DNA of 64,000 bases from Bradyrhizobium genosp. L. Its GTDB lineage: Bacteria > Pseudomonadota > Alphaproteobacteria > Rhizobiales > Xanthobacteraceae. The notes under the pieces were generated by a model, which was not told where the DNA came from, did no database searches, and saw only the letters and a list, made by a program, of their open reading frames with translations. Numbering within the stretch: the stretch's first letter is position 1; each line of letters starts with the position of its first letter. Location of the stretch: NCBI RefSeq assembly GCF_015624485.1, contig NZ_CP061378.1:620001-684000 (forward strand). Reading direction: 5' to 3'. Below are positions 8,493-16,648 of the stretch, one piece after another. A program made the position numbers and the translations under genes.

Positions 8493-9368
8493 CTACCCCA
8501 CCTCGATCGGCAGGCTTGCATCCTTCGCCCATTCGCCCATCGAGCCGTCATAGAGCGTGAGATCGTCGTAGCCGAGCCGATGCAGCTGGAACAGGTCGAT
8601 CGTCGCCGAGATGCCGCCGCCGCAATAGGCCACCACGCGCTTGTCCTTTGTGATCCCCTGCGCCGCGAAGGTCGCGGCGGCCTCACTGAGCGGCGCGAAG
8701 GTCTTGCTCCTGGCATCGATCAGGCTCGCCGCCGGCACGCTGACGCTGCCGGGAATGCGGCCGGGCCGGCCGTAGCGGCTCGGCTCCAGGCCTTTGTAGA
8801 ATTGCGGGCCGAGCGCGTTGACGATCACGGTGTTATCAGCGCCGGTCGCGGCCAGCACGTCGTGCTTGCCGACGAACAGGCCGGCGCGCGGCCGCGCGGA
8901 AAATGTCGCGGGCGGATAGCCGCCGGCGAGGCCGGTTTCGATGTCGCGTCCCTCGGCGGTCCATTTGTCGATGCCGCCGTCGAGCACCGCGGCGCCGTCG
9001 AAGCCGAGCGAGCGCAGCATCCACCAGAATCGGGTCGCCCACATCGCGCTGCCGATCGAATACAGCACGACACGGCTGTTCGCCGAAATGCCGTGACGGC
9101 CGAACGCGGCCTCGAGCTGCGCGACATCGGGCATTATGAAGCGCAGCTCGGTACGAGAATCGGAGAACTCGGCCTGCAGATCGAGGAAATTCGCGCCCGG
9201 GATATGCCCGGCCTCGAACGTTTGGCGGCCGGAGACCACGACATAGGGCGCGCTGCTGCCGGCCGGCGCCGGCTCCAGATAGGTCGTGCAGTCGAACAGC
9301 CGCAACCCGGGCTCGCCGAGGATGTCGGCGAGTTCCGCCGTGGTGATCAGTTCGCTATGTGCGGCCAT
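8493..9368 (-). CDS. Rhodanese-type sulfurtransferase (3-mercaptopyruvate sulfurtransferase-like)
   Basis: 291 residues; the ATG at 9368 is preferred because GGGAGGA lies just upstream. There are two rhodanese domains. The N-terminal one (LVLFDCT-type start, AGHIPGANFLDLQ, LYSIGSAMWATRFWW) lacks the catalytic cysteine as is normal for tandem rhodaneses. The C-terminal one has AYCGGGISATIDL with the persulfide-forming Cys. The loop reads CGGGIS rather than the commoner CG(S/T)GVT of mercaptopyruvate sulfurtransferases, so the sulfur donor is uncertain. It is transcribed away from ispG and is probably cytoplasmic. Confidence 0.83.
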   Translation of the reverse strand: MAAHSELITTAELADILGEPGLRLFDCTTYLEPAPAGSSAPYVVVSGRQTFEAGHIPGANFLDLQAEFSDSRTELRFIMPDVAQLEAAFGRHGISANSRVVLYSIGSAMWATRFWWMLRSLGFDGAAVLDGGIDKWTAEGRDIETGLAGGYPPATFSARPRAGLFVGKHDVLAATGADNTVIVNALGPQFYKGLEPSRYGRPGRIPGSVSVPAASLIDARSKTFAPLSEAAATFAAQGITKDKRVVAYCGGGISATIDLFQLHRLGYDDLTLYDGSMGEWAKDASLPIEVG

Positions 9369-9626
9369 CTCACGTCCTCCCGGCATCGTCTTAATAGGAC
9401 GCTAAGATGCGCCAGATCACAAGAAAAGCCGCGACTTTGCCCTTTGAATCGGCGAAATCCGGTCCAATATAGCTCCCATGCAGGACGCCGCTGCATGGCT
9501 TGCGTATCGCCCCGATCGGCGCCATAAGCTGTTGAATTCACACCGGAACACGCCCGTTCGGCCGCGCCGCCCCGCTGCCCATCGCCCCCTTGGTGAATGT
9601 CACCAAAACCTGATATTCGAGACGCC

Positions 9627-10913
9627 ATGAACAAGCCCGAGATTTTGCCGCAAGACGACGTCGCAGGCCCCGCGCCGCGGCACCACACCACGCAGGTCAT
9701 GGTCGGCAACGTCGCCGTCGGTGGCGGCGCGCCGATTGTCGTGCAGTCGATGACCAACACCGACACCGCCGACATCAAGGGCACCATCGCCCAGGTCGCG
9801 GCGCTGTCCCGCGCCGGCTCCGAGATGGTGCGCATCACCGTCGACCGCGAGGAGGCCGCCGCTGCCGTCCCGCACATCCGCGACGGGCTGCGCAAGCTCG
9901 GCCTCACCACGCCATTGATCGGCGACTTCCACTATATCGGCCACAAGTTGCTCGCCGAGTATCCGGCCTGTGCCGAGGCGCTCGACAAGTACCGCATCAA
10001 TCCGGGCAATGTCGGCTTCAAGAACAAGCGCGATACGCAATTCGCCGACATCATCGAGATCGCCAACAAGAACGACAAGCCGGTGCGCATCGGCGCCAAT
10101 TGGGGCTCGCTCGACCAGGAGTTGCTCACCAAGCTGATGGACGAGAACACGGCCTCGCCGAACCCGCGCGATGCGCGTGCGGTGACGCGTGAGGCGATGG
10201 TGCAGTCGGCGCTGCTCTCGGCGGCGCGGGCGCAAGAGCTCGGTATGCCCAAGAACAAGATGATCCTGTCGGCCAAGGTCTCCGCCGTGCAGGACCTGAT
10301 CGCGGTCTATCAGGAGCTGGCACGCCGCTCGGATTACGCGATCCATCTCGGCCTGACCGAGGCCGGCATGGGCTCCAAGGGTATCGTGGCCTCGTCGGCT
10401 GCGCTCGGCATCCTCTTGCAGCAGGGCATCGGCGACACCATCCGCATCTCGCTGACGCCGGAGCCCGGCGGCGATCGCACGCTCGAAGTGCAGGTCGCGC
10501 AGGAATTGCTGCAGACCATGGGCTTCCGCACTTTCGTGCCGCTGGTTGCGGCCTGCCCGGGCTGCGGCCGCACCACCTCGACCACGTTCCAGGAGCTGGC
10601 GCGCTCGATCCAGGATTTCATCCGCGACGAGATGCCGGCCTGGAAGACCAGATATCCCGGCGTCGAAGAGCTCAACGTCGCGGTGATGGGCTGCATCGTC
10701 AACGGCCCCGGCGAATCCAAACATGCCAATATCGGCATCTCCCTGCCCGGCACCGGCGAAGCGCCGGCCGCGCCTGTGTTCGTCGACGGCAAGAAGTTCC
10801 GCACCCTGCGCGGCCCCGGCATCGCCGCCGACTTCAAGGCGCTTGTGATCGACTACATCGACCAGCGCTACGGCAACGGCGCCAAGCTGCCGGAGAGCGC
10901 GGGAGCGGAGTAA
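9627..10913 (+). CDS. ispG: Flavodoxin-dependent 4-hydroxy-3-methylbut-2-enyl-diphosphate synthase
   Basis: 428 residues. It carries [19 protein letters not shown] near the N-terminus and the 4Fe-4S ligands in AACPGCGRT and [19 protein letters not shown] near the C-terminus. IspG converts methylerythritol cyclodiphosphate to HMBPP in the non-mevalonate isoprenoid pathway, and its product feeds prenyl synthases such as the ispA gene at 19-20 kb. The ATG at 9627 is used; an in-frame ATG at 9597 would add ten residues and cannot be excluded. It is monocistronic as far as can be seen, with a repeat element directly downstream. Confidence 0.96.
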   Translation: MNKPEILPQDDVAGPAPRHHTTQVMVGNVAVGGGAPIVVQSMTNTDTADIKGTIAQVAALSRAGSEMVRITVDREEAAAAVPHIRDGLRKLGLTTPLIGDFHYIGHKLLAEYPACAEALDKYRINPGNVGFKNKRDTQFADIIEIANKNDKPVRIGANWGSLDQELLTKLMDENTASPNPRDARAVTREAMVQSALLSAARAQELGMPKNKMILSAKVSAVQDLIAVYQELARRSDYAIHLGLTEAGMGSKGIVASSAALGILLQQGIGDTIRISLTPEPGGDRTLEVQVAQELLQTMGFRTFVPLVAACPGCGRTTSTTFQELARSIQDFIRDEMPAWKTRYPGVEELNVAVMGCIVNGPGESKHANIGISLPGTGEAPAAPVFVDGKKFRTLRGPGIAADFKALVIDYIDQRYGNGAKLPESAGAE

Positions 10914-10940
10914 GCCGCCGCTCGCGCAACACACTCCGCC

Positions 10941-11082
10941 GTCGTCCCGGCGCAGGCCGGGACCCATAACCCCAGGCAGCGGTTGTGGTGCGAGACGTGG
11001 GTTGCGAGCCTTCGCCAAACACAATCCTGTGGTTATGGGTCCCGGATCTGCGCTCCGCTTCGCTGCGCTTGTCCGGGACGAC
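10941..11082. repeat. Family A REP-like inverted-repeat element, gene-less copy
   Basis: It starts GTCGTCCCGGCGCAGGCC, GGGACCCATAACCCC and ends GTGGTTATGGGTCCCGG followed by an expanded hairpin (CTGCGCTCCGCTTCGC) and GTCCGGGACGAC. The right-hand hairpin is longer than in other copies. It lies between ispG and the TauD-like gene. Confidence 0.82.
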
Positions 11083-11161
11083 GGATATGTTTGCAGCGCA
11101 GATTGCGCTTCGCTCCATCCGGGCTACGATGGTTAAAACAAAAACCATCGGGAGCACGCCC

Positions 11162-12055
11162 ATGAGCTCACTGTCCGGCAAGCAGGGCCCGCGTTACCGG
11201 CACACCGCCGACTCCACCGAGCCCTTTGAGACCATCGGCGTCGAGAAGCTGACGCCGATCATCGGCGCGGAGATCTCCGGCGTCGACATCGGCAAGCTCG
11301 TCGATGGTGATGCGCGCTCCAACCGCCAGATGGACGAGATCCATCGCGCGCTCGCCGAAAACCTCGTCATCTTCTTCCGCGACCAGCACATCAGCCCGCA
11401 ACAGCACCTCGCCTTCGGCCGCAAGTTCGGCGAGCTGCATGTGCATCCGGCGGCGCCCAACGAGGGCGATCCGGCGCTGATGAAGATCTACGCCGACAAG
11501 GATTCCCCGCGCGCCAATGGCGAAGGCTGGCACACCGACGTGTCCTGCGACCTCGAGCCGCCGATGGGCTCGATCCTCTACATCAAGCAGTGCCCGCCGC
11601 GCGGCGGCGATACGCTGTTCGCCAACATGTACGCCGCCTATGAGGCGCTGTCGGACCGGATGAAGGCGTATCTCGACGGGCTGACCGCGCTGCATGACGG
11701 CGAGCAGACCTATCGCGGGCTGTATGCGAACTACGGCGTCGCCGACAAGCGGGACTATCCCCGCGCCGAGCATCCGATCGTGCGCACCCATCCGGTGACG
11801 GGCAAGAAGGCGCTCTACGTCAACCGCGGCTTCACCCGCTTCATCGTGGGTATTCCCCGCGACGAGAGCGACGCGGTGCTGGCCTATCTCTACCAGCATG
11901 CCGAGAACCCGCTGTTCCAGTGCCGCTTCCGCTGGACCGAGAACGCGATCGCGTTCTGGGACAACCGCTGCGCCCAGCACCGCGCGATGTGGGACTACTG
12001 GCCGCACACCCGCTCGGGCACGCGCGTGACGGTGAAGGGGGAGCGGCCGGTGTGA
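11162..12055 (+). CDS. TauD/TfdA-family Fe(II)/2-oxoglutarate-dependent dioxygenase
   Basis: 297 residues from the ATG at 11162, which has GGGAG about 9 bp upstream. Motifs are the metal site WHTDVSC (HxD), the distal histidine in NRCAQHRAMWDYWP and the 2-oxoglutarate-binding arginine in GTRVTVKGERP. The family oxidises taurine, alkyl sulfates, herbicide ethers and similar compounds, releasing succinate and CO2. Unlike a dedicated taurine gene, no sulfonate ABC transporter adjoins it; instead a Rieske oxygenase follows 118 bp later in the same direction. A joint catabolic role is possible but unproven. Confidence 0.88.
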   Translation: MSSLSGKQGPRYRHTADSTEPFETIGVEKLTPIIGAEISGVDIGKLVDGDARSNRQMDEIHRALAENLVIFFRDQHISPQQHLAFGRKFGELHVHPAAPNEGDPALMKIYADKDSPRANGEGWHTDVSCDLEPPMGSILYIKQCPPRGGDTLFANMYAAYEALSDRMKAYLDGLTALHDGEQTYRGLYANYGVADKRDYPRAEHPIVRTHPVTGKKALYVNRGFTRFIVGIPRDESDAVLAYLYQHAENPLFQCRFRWTENAIAFWDNRCAQHRAMWDYWPHTRSGTRVTVKGERPV

Positions 12056-12063
12056 GACAATTG

Positions 12064-12150
12064 CGTAGGATGGGTAGAGCGGAGCGAAACCCATCATCTC
12101 ACCGCGCGGATAAAAGTTGATGGGTATCGCTCCGCTCCACCCATCCTACG
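12064..12150. repeat. Family C palindromic repeat (CGTAGGATGGGTAGAGC)
   Basis: The left arm CGTAGGATGGGTAGAGCGGA and GCGAAACCCATC mirror the right arm GATGGGTATCGCTCC through CCACCCATCCTACG. It is near-identical in layout to the copy at 28670-28753. It lies between two co-directional oxygenase genes. Confidence 0.87.
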
Positions 12151-12173
12151 AAAAATAAATCGGGAGGTCGTCC

Positions 12174-13514
12174 ATGCTTCGCGCCGAAGACAACGTATTC
12201 CTCACAGAATCCGGTGCCGGGACAGGAATGGGCGAACTGCTGCGCCGGTTCTGGATCCCGGTGCTGCTCTCCGAAGAGCTCCCGGAGCCCGACAGCGACC
12301 CGAAGAAGATCGTTGTCATGGGCGAAGAGCTGCTCGCCTTCCGCGATTCGCGCGGCGTGGTCGGGATCATCGACCAATACTGTCCGCATCGCGGCGCCAA
12401 TCTCTGGCTCGGCCGCAACGAGGAATGCGGCATCCGGTGCGTCTATCACGGCTGGAAGTTCGACACCGACGGCCGCTGCGTCGACATGCCGACGTCCTAT
12501 CCCGACCTGAACGCGAAGGACCTGATCCGCATCAAGTCCTATCCGGTGCGCGAATGGGGCGAGATGATCTGGGCCTATATGGGTCCGGTCGAATTGATGC
12601 CCGAATTGCCGGCGCTGGAGATGGCGCTGCTGCCGGCCTCGCACCGCTTCGTCACCAAGAAATGGCAGGACTGCAACTGGGTGCAGGCGGTCGAAGGCTC
12701 GATCGACACCGCGCATTTCACCTTCGCGCATCTCTCCTTCGAAAAGGAGGAGAACGAGATACTCGACATCAAGAAGCACTTCGTCAACCCGCTGACCCGG
12801 GTGGCGACCGACCACATGCGCTGGATCGCCGAGGACCCGCGGCCGGTGATCAAGATCAATCCGCATGACGCGGGACTGACGGTCGCCGGCGGGCGGCTTA
12901 CCGGCAGCGACAATATCTATTGGCGCATCGCCCAGTTCCTGATGCCGTTCCATTCCTACGCGCCGAGCTCGATGCCCGGCGAGAACATGTTCGGCCAGAC
13001 CTTCGTGCCGGTCACCGACACCAATTGCTGGATCTACACCTATGCGTGGAATCCCGACCGGCCGCTGACCGAGGCCGAGCGCAACGGCTATGCCAATGGC
13101 AACGGCGTGATGGCTGTCGTCGACGAGAACTACGTGCCGCTGCGCAACAGGGCCAACGACTATCTGATCGACCGCAAGCTGCAGCGGACCAAGAGCTACA
13201 CCGGCATCAAGGGCGTCTCCGAGCAGGACGCCGCGGTGCAGGACAGCCAGGGCCCGATCGCCGACCGCACCCGCGAGCATCTCGGCCCGACCGATCTCGG
13301 CATCATGCATTTCCGCAAGCTGGTGATGGAGGCGGCGCGCGCGCTGGAGAAGGGCGAGGCCCCGCCGCATGTCGCGCGCCAGGACCGCTACACCGTGCGC
13401 TCCGGCGCCTGCGTCACCAGCAAGAGCAAGGACCTCACATCGGTGATGATCGAACGCTTCGGCGATCCCGCGGGGTTTGTCGGCGGTCCCGGACAGAACG
13501 CGGCGGCGGAGTAA
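12174..13514 (+). CDS. Rieske non-heme iron oxygenase, alpha-subunit type
   Basis: 446 residues with a GGGAGG ribosome-binding site. The Rieske 2Fe-2S ligands are Cys70/His72 (CPHRG) and Cys89/His92 (CVYHGWKF). The catalytic iron facial triad is indicated by SIDTAHFTFAH (two histidines), with the Asp expected further on. The fold resembles phthalate 4,5-dioxygenase-like and O-demethylating monooxygenases that work without a beta subunit. Such enzymes need a reductase, and none is encoded nearby, so electrons must come from elsewhere. The substrate is unknown but likely aromatic. Confidence 0.9.
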   Translation: MLRAEDNVFLTESGAGTGMGELLRRFWIPVLLSEELPEPDSDPKKIVVMGEELLAFRDSRGVVGIIDQYCPHRGANLWLGRNEECGIRCVYHGWKFDTDGRCVDMPTSYPDLNAKDLIRIKSYPVREWGEMIWAYMGPVELMPELPALEMALLPASHRFVTKKWQDCNWVQAVEGSIDTAHFTFAHLSFEKEENEILDIKKHFVNPLTRVATDHMRWIAEDPRPVIKINPHDAGLTVAGGRLTGSDNIYWRIAQFLMPFHSYAPSSMPGENMFGQTFVPVTDTNCWIYTYAWNPDRPLTEAERNGYANGNGVMAVVDENYVPLRNRANDYLIDRKLQRTKSYTGIKGVSEQDAAVQDSQGPIADRTREHLGPTDLGIMHFRKLVMEAARALEKGEAPPHVARQDRYTVRSGACVTSKSKDLTSVMIERFGDPAGFVGGPGQNAAAE

Positions 13515-13540
13515 ATCGCTGGCGGAGTAATAACACTGGC

Positions 13541-13671
13541 GTCGTCCCGGCGCAGGCCGGGACCCATAACCACAGCTGGAATTTGTGGGAATGCGCTGTG
13601 GCCCCAGCGTGCTTGGTGACTCGACCCTGTGGTTATGGGTCCCGGGTCGCGCTTCGCTTGCCCGGGACGAC
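13541..13671. repeat. Family A REP-like inverted-repeat element, gene-less copy
   Basis: The left end is GTCGTCCCGGCGCAGGCC and GGGACCCATAACCACAG; the right end is CTGTGGTTATGGGTCCCGG to CCCGGGACGAC. It fills the gap between two converging genes (Rieske oxygenase and antiporter). Confidence 0.86.
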
Positions 13672-13678
13672 ATCGGGG

Positions 13679-15286
13679 TTAAAGCGGTATCCGCCGATAC
13701 TCCCGGTTGCTCAGGCTCGCCTCCTCCAGATCGAGATCGCGCTCGATCCGCCGCCGCGTCTCGTCGGTGATCTTGCCGTCGCGCAGCAGGGCATGGATGA
13801 ACTTGCGCTCGGAGGCGATCAGTTCGCGGGTCAGGTCGGTCCCGGCGGCCGAGGCGTCGTGCTTGTCGGGATCGAGCGAGTCGGGCAGCTGGTTGGAGCG
13901 GATCTCGTGCCGCGAGCGCAACAGCTTGATCACCTCGTCGGACAGCTCGCGGTCGTCGGTGATGGAGTCGAGCGACTTCAGCGCGGCCGCCAGCGCTTCG
14001 CGCCGCGCCGATATTTCCTGCTCATGCTCGGCGACGTATTCGCTGCGTCCGTCCTTGGCGAGCCCGAGCCAGCGCACCACCGGCGGCAGGCCGAGGCCAA
14101 GCCCGACCAGGGTCACGAAGATCACGCCGAAGGCAACGAACAGGATCAGGTCGCGATACGGGAAGGCGTCGCCACTCGGGAGCGTCAGCGGCAGCGCCAA
14201 TGCGGCCGCAAGCGACACCGCGCCGCGCACGCCGGTGAACGCGACCACGAACACTGCCCGCCACGACGGCAGCGGATCGCGCTCGCGGACCCGCGCGCTG
14301 ACCCAGCGCGGCAGATAGGTGCCGGGGAACACCCAGAGGAAGCGCGCCAGGATGACGATGACTGCGACCAGCGCGGTGGCGGCGAGGATGTCGTGCAGCG
14401 GGAACGCCTTCGACTTCTCGTACAGCGAACGCATCTGGAAGCCGGTCAGCAGGAACAGCAGGCCTTCGATCAGATAGATGATCAAGTCCCAGAAGAAGAT
14501 GCCTTGCAAACGGGTCGCGGCCGAGATCAGCAGCGGACCATTCCAGCTCATGTAAAGCCCGCAGGCCACGGTCGCGATCACGCCGGAGCCGCCGAAATGC
14601 TCGGGGATCCAGTAGGCGAGATAGGGCGTGATCAGCGACAGCGTGATCTCGACCTGCGGATCCCGGGCGCGGTTGCGGGCGCGCAGGCTGAGCCAGCCGA
14701 CTGCGGTGCCGAACGCCACCTCGCCGGCGACGATGACGAAGAACGTGCCGGTCGCCTTCGGCAGCGAGAACAGGCCGGTGGTGATCGCGGCCAGCGCGAA
14801 GCGGTAGAGGATCAGTGCGGTCGCATCATTGGCGAGGCCCTCGCCCTCGAGCACGACCAGGATGCGGCGGGGCATGCCGAGCTTGCGCGCGATCGCGAGC
14901 GGCGCCACGACGTCGGGCGGTGCGACGATGGCGCCGAGCAGGAAGCCGACGCTCCAGGGCAGGCCGATCAGGTAGTGGGTCGCGGCCGCGACCATGAAGG
15001 CGGTGAAGATCACGCAGCCGACCGACAGCAGCACGATCGGCCGCAGGTTGGCCTTGAACTCGCGCCAGCTCATCGCGACGCTCGCCGAATAGATCAGCGG
15101 CGGCAGCACCACCAGCAGCACCAGCTCCGGCGGCAGTTCCAGCATCGGCATGCCCGGCACGAAGGCGAGCACGACGCCGACCAGCAGCAGCAGGATCGCC
15201 GGCGCGATATCGGTCCGGCGCGCCACCAGGGCGGTTCCCGCCAGCACGCCGAGCAGGATGAGAAAGATCTGAAACGTGGCTTCCAT
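13679..15286 (-). CDS. CPA1-family Na+/H+ antiporter
   Basis: 535 residues. The first two thirds hold about 12 membrane helices, including PPLIYSASVAMSWREFKANLR and GAIVAPPDVVAPLAIARKLG, and then LEGEGLANDATALILYRFA, the NhaP/NHE signature carrying the ion-binding Asn-Asp pair. The last ~150 residues are a hydrophilic, charge-rich cytoplasmic tail (from about QEISARREALAAALKSLDSI), as in bacterial NhaP-like exchangers. It should exchange Na+ or K+ for protons at the inner membrane. Next to it is a palindromic repeat; there is no partner gene. Confidence 0.88.
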   Translation of the reverse strand: MEATFQIFLILLGVLAGTALVARRTDIAPAILLLLVGVVLAFVPGMPMLELPPELVLLVVLPPLIYSASVAMSWREFKANLRPIVLLSVGCVIFTAFMVAAATHYLIGLPWSVGFLLGAIVAPPDVVAPLAIARKLGMPRRILVVLEGEGLANDATALILYRFALAAITTGLFSLPKATGTFFVIVAGEVAFGTAVGWLSLRARNRARDPQVEITLSLITPYLAYWIPEHFGGSGVIATVACGLYMSWNGPLLISAATRLQGIFFWDLIIYLIEGLLFLLTGFQMRSLYEKSKAFPLHDILAATALVAVIVILARFLWVFPGTYLPRWVSARVRERDPLPSWRAVFVVAFTGVRGAVSLAAALALPLTLPSGDAFPYRDLILFVAFGVIFVTLVGLGLGLPPVVRWLGLAKDGRSEYVAEHEQEISARREALAAALKSLDSITDDRELSDEVIKLLRSRHEIRSNQLPDSLDPDKHDASAAGTDLTRELIASERKFIHALLRDGKITDETRRRIERDLDLEEASLSNREYRRIPL

Positions 15287-15405
15287 GACCGGCTCACTTC
15301 GCCCGGAAACCGGCCTCAGTCAATGCAGTCTGGCCATCGCCGAACCGCTCCGGCGGTCATTGGAGCACGGTGAGATCAAGTTGAATTGGAGCGGCATCGG
15401 AAGTT

Positions 15406-15527
15406 CACCTCTCCCTTGGGAGAGGTCGGCGCGCAGCGCCGGGTGAGGGGATATGGTCTCTCGTGAGAGCTGCGGCCCCTCACCCGATTTGCTGCGCAGA
15501 TCGACCTCTCCCCGCTGGGGAGAGGTG
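15406..15527. repeat. Family D palindromic repeat (CACCTCTCCC type)
   Basis: Outer ends CACCTCTCCCTTGGGAGAGG and CCTCTCCCCGCTGGGGAGAG each form a hairpin and face each other in inverted orientation, with CGGGTGAGGGG and CCCCTCACCCG pairing inside. The same layout occurs at 53.7 and 61.6 kb. Confidence 0.83.
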
Positions 15528-15551
15528 AACCGAACCCGCGGCATCAACCTA

Positions 15552-15926
15552 TTAGTCCCTGACGTCGTAGCGGTACGACTTCGAGACGATCTGCCAGCCG
15601 TCGGCGAGCTTCATCGCCACCAGATAGTCGGTGAAGAAGCGCGGCGGCAGCTGGCAGCGCACCTTGATGAAGGCGGTGTTGTCGTCGGAACGGTCGATGG
15701 TGACGATGAAATCCTCGCGCGCCTTGCCTTCGGCCTTCCCCGACGGCCGCTTGCGCACCCAGGCGAGCCAGTCCGGCACCGTCAGCACTTTGAGCTCGCC
15801 TTTCTCGACCCAGCGCAGGTCGGCGCTGGGATGGAACGCGGCCGCGAGCTTGTCGGCGTCGCCCTCGTAGAGACCGTCGAAATAGGTCTGCACGACGCTT
15901 TCGACACTGGATCGGTTCTGGCTCAT
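15552..15926 (-). CDS. NTF2-like (SnoaL/lumazine-binding-like) small protein
   Basis: 124 residues with a GGGAGGA site upstream. It starts with VESVVQTYFDGLYEGDADKLAAAFHPSADL and ends with LADGWQIVSKSYRYDVRD, the beginning and end of the NTF2-like alpha+beta cone typical of DUF4440/Lumazine_bd_2 proteins. Such proteins are small ligand-binding or isomerase-like cytoplasmic proteins with no predictable substrate. It is transcribed divergently from the GFA gene, about 100 bp away. Confidence 0.75.
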   Translation of the reverse strand: MSQNRSSVESVVQTYFDGLYEGDADKLAAAFHPSADLRWVEKGELKVLTVPDWLAWVRKRPSGKAEGKAREDFIVTIDRSDDNTAFIKVRCQLPPRFFTDYLVAMKLADGWQIVSKSYRYDVRD

Positions 15927-15972
15927 GGGTTGTCCTCCCGGCAGGAAATTGCTCTGCTCGAATTAAGCCACG

Positions 15973-15999
15973 AACCGCCCGATCGCGCCACGGGCGGTT
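15973..15999. promoter_or_regulatory. Inverted repeat in the NTF2-like/GFA divergent gap
   Basis: AACCGCCCG and CGGGCGGTT form perfect 9-bp arms separated by 9 bp, centred in a 101-bp divergent promoter region. This could be a shared operator. It does not belong to the interspersed repeat families seen elsewhere in the window. Confidence 0.35.
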
Positions 16000-16027
16000 G
16001 CGCAAAATTCCGCGTGAGGAGGAAGCC

Positions 16028-16462
16028 GTGACCGCATCTGCACATTCGAAGGCGCGCATGCTGATCGGCGAATGCTACTGCCGCGCGGTGCGCTACGAGG
16101 TCGCGGACGCGTTCGGCTACGCGCTCAACTGCCACTGCTCGGACTGCCGCCGCACCACGGGCTCGGCGTTCAAGCCGTTCGCCGGGATCGAGCGCGAGAA
16201 GCTGTCCGTGGTCAGCGGCGCCCACTGCATGATGATCTACGGCGACCCCACCGGCCACAACGCGCATTGCCGGCTCTGCGGCTCGCTGCTGTATTCCTTG
16301 GTCCGCGACGGCGGCTTCGTCCATGTCGCGATGGGGACGCTCTGCGATGCACCGACGATCCGGCCGAGCGCGCATATCTTCGTCGGCTCCAAGGCGCCGT
16401 GGTACGCGATCACCGACAACCTGCCGCAATATCAGGAGCACGTGACGAGTGGCGGGGAATAG
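16028..16462 (+). CDS. GFA-family (glutathione-dependent formaldehyde-activating enzyme-like) zinc protein
   Basis: 144 residues from a GTG at 16028 that has GAGGAGGAA immediately upstream; an in-frame ATG at 15998 lacks such a site. The zinc-binding cysteines of the GFA/CENP-V fold are seen in GECYCRAVRYE, NCHCSDCRRTTGSAF and HCRLCGSLLY. Most GFA proteins of this size are of unknown activity, and formaldehyde activation should not be assumed. It is presumably cytoplasmic. Confidence 0.82.
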   Translation: MTASAHSKARMLIGECYCRAVRYEVADAFGYALNCHCSDCRRTTGSAFKPFAGIEREKLSVVSGAHCMMIYGDPTGHNAHCRLCGSLLYSLVRDGGFVHVAMGTLCDAPTIRPSAHIFVGSKAPWYAITDNLPQYQEHVTSGGE

Positions 16463-16648
16463 ATTCTTGCGCCGATCGGTCTGCGGAGTCGGGGCATAGC
16501 CGGCGGTATGGAACCGAACCTCGCGGGATTGTCGCAGACAAATAATGAAGACGCTTCCGTCGGTTCCGATCGCGAGCGTGAGGCACCTCACACAGGCCGG
16601 CCGCAGCTTCTGGTAGTCGGACCTTGTCGTAGAAGTGGAAGGGTCGCC

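Noticed and set aside
11162..12055. Naming the dioxygenase tauD (taurine dioxygenase)
   Set aside because: Only family-level motifs are visible, and the sulfonate transporter genes that mark a taurine operon are absent.
12920..15373. An 817-codon plus-strand frame spanning the Rieske gene end and the antiporter
   Set aside because: It crosses a gene end, a repeat element and an oppositely oriented antiporter gene, and has no motif.
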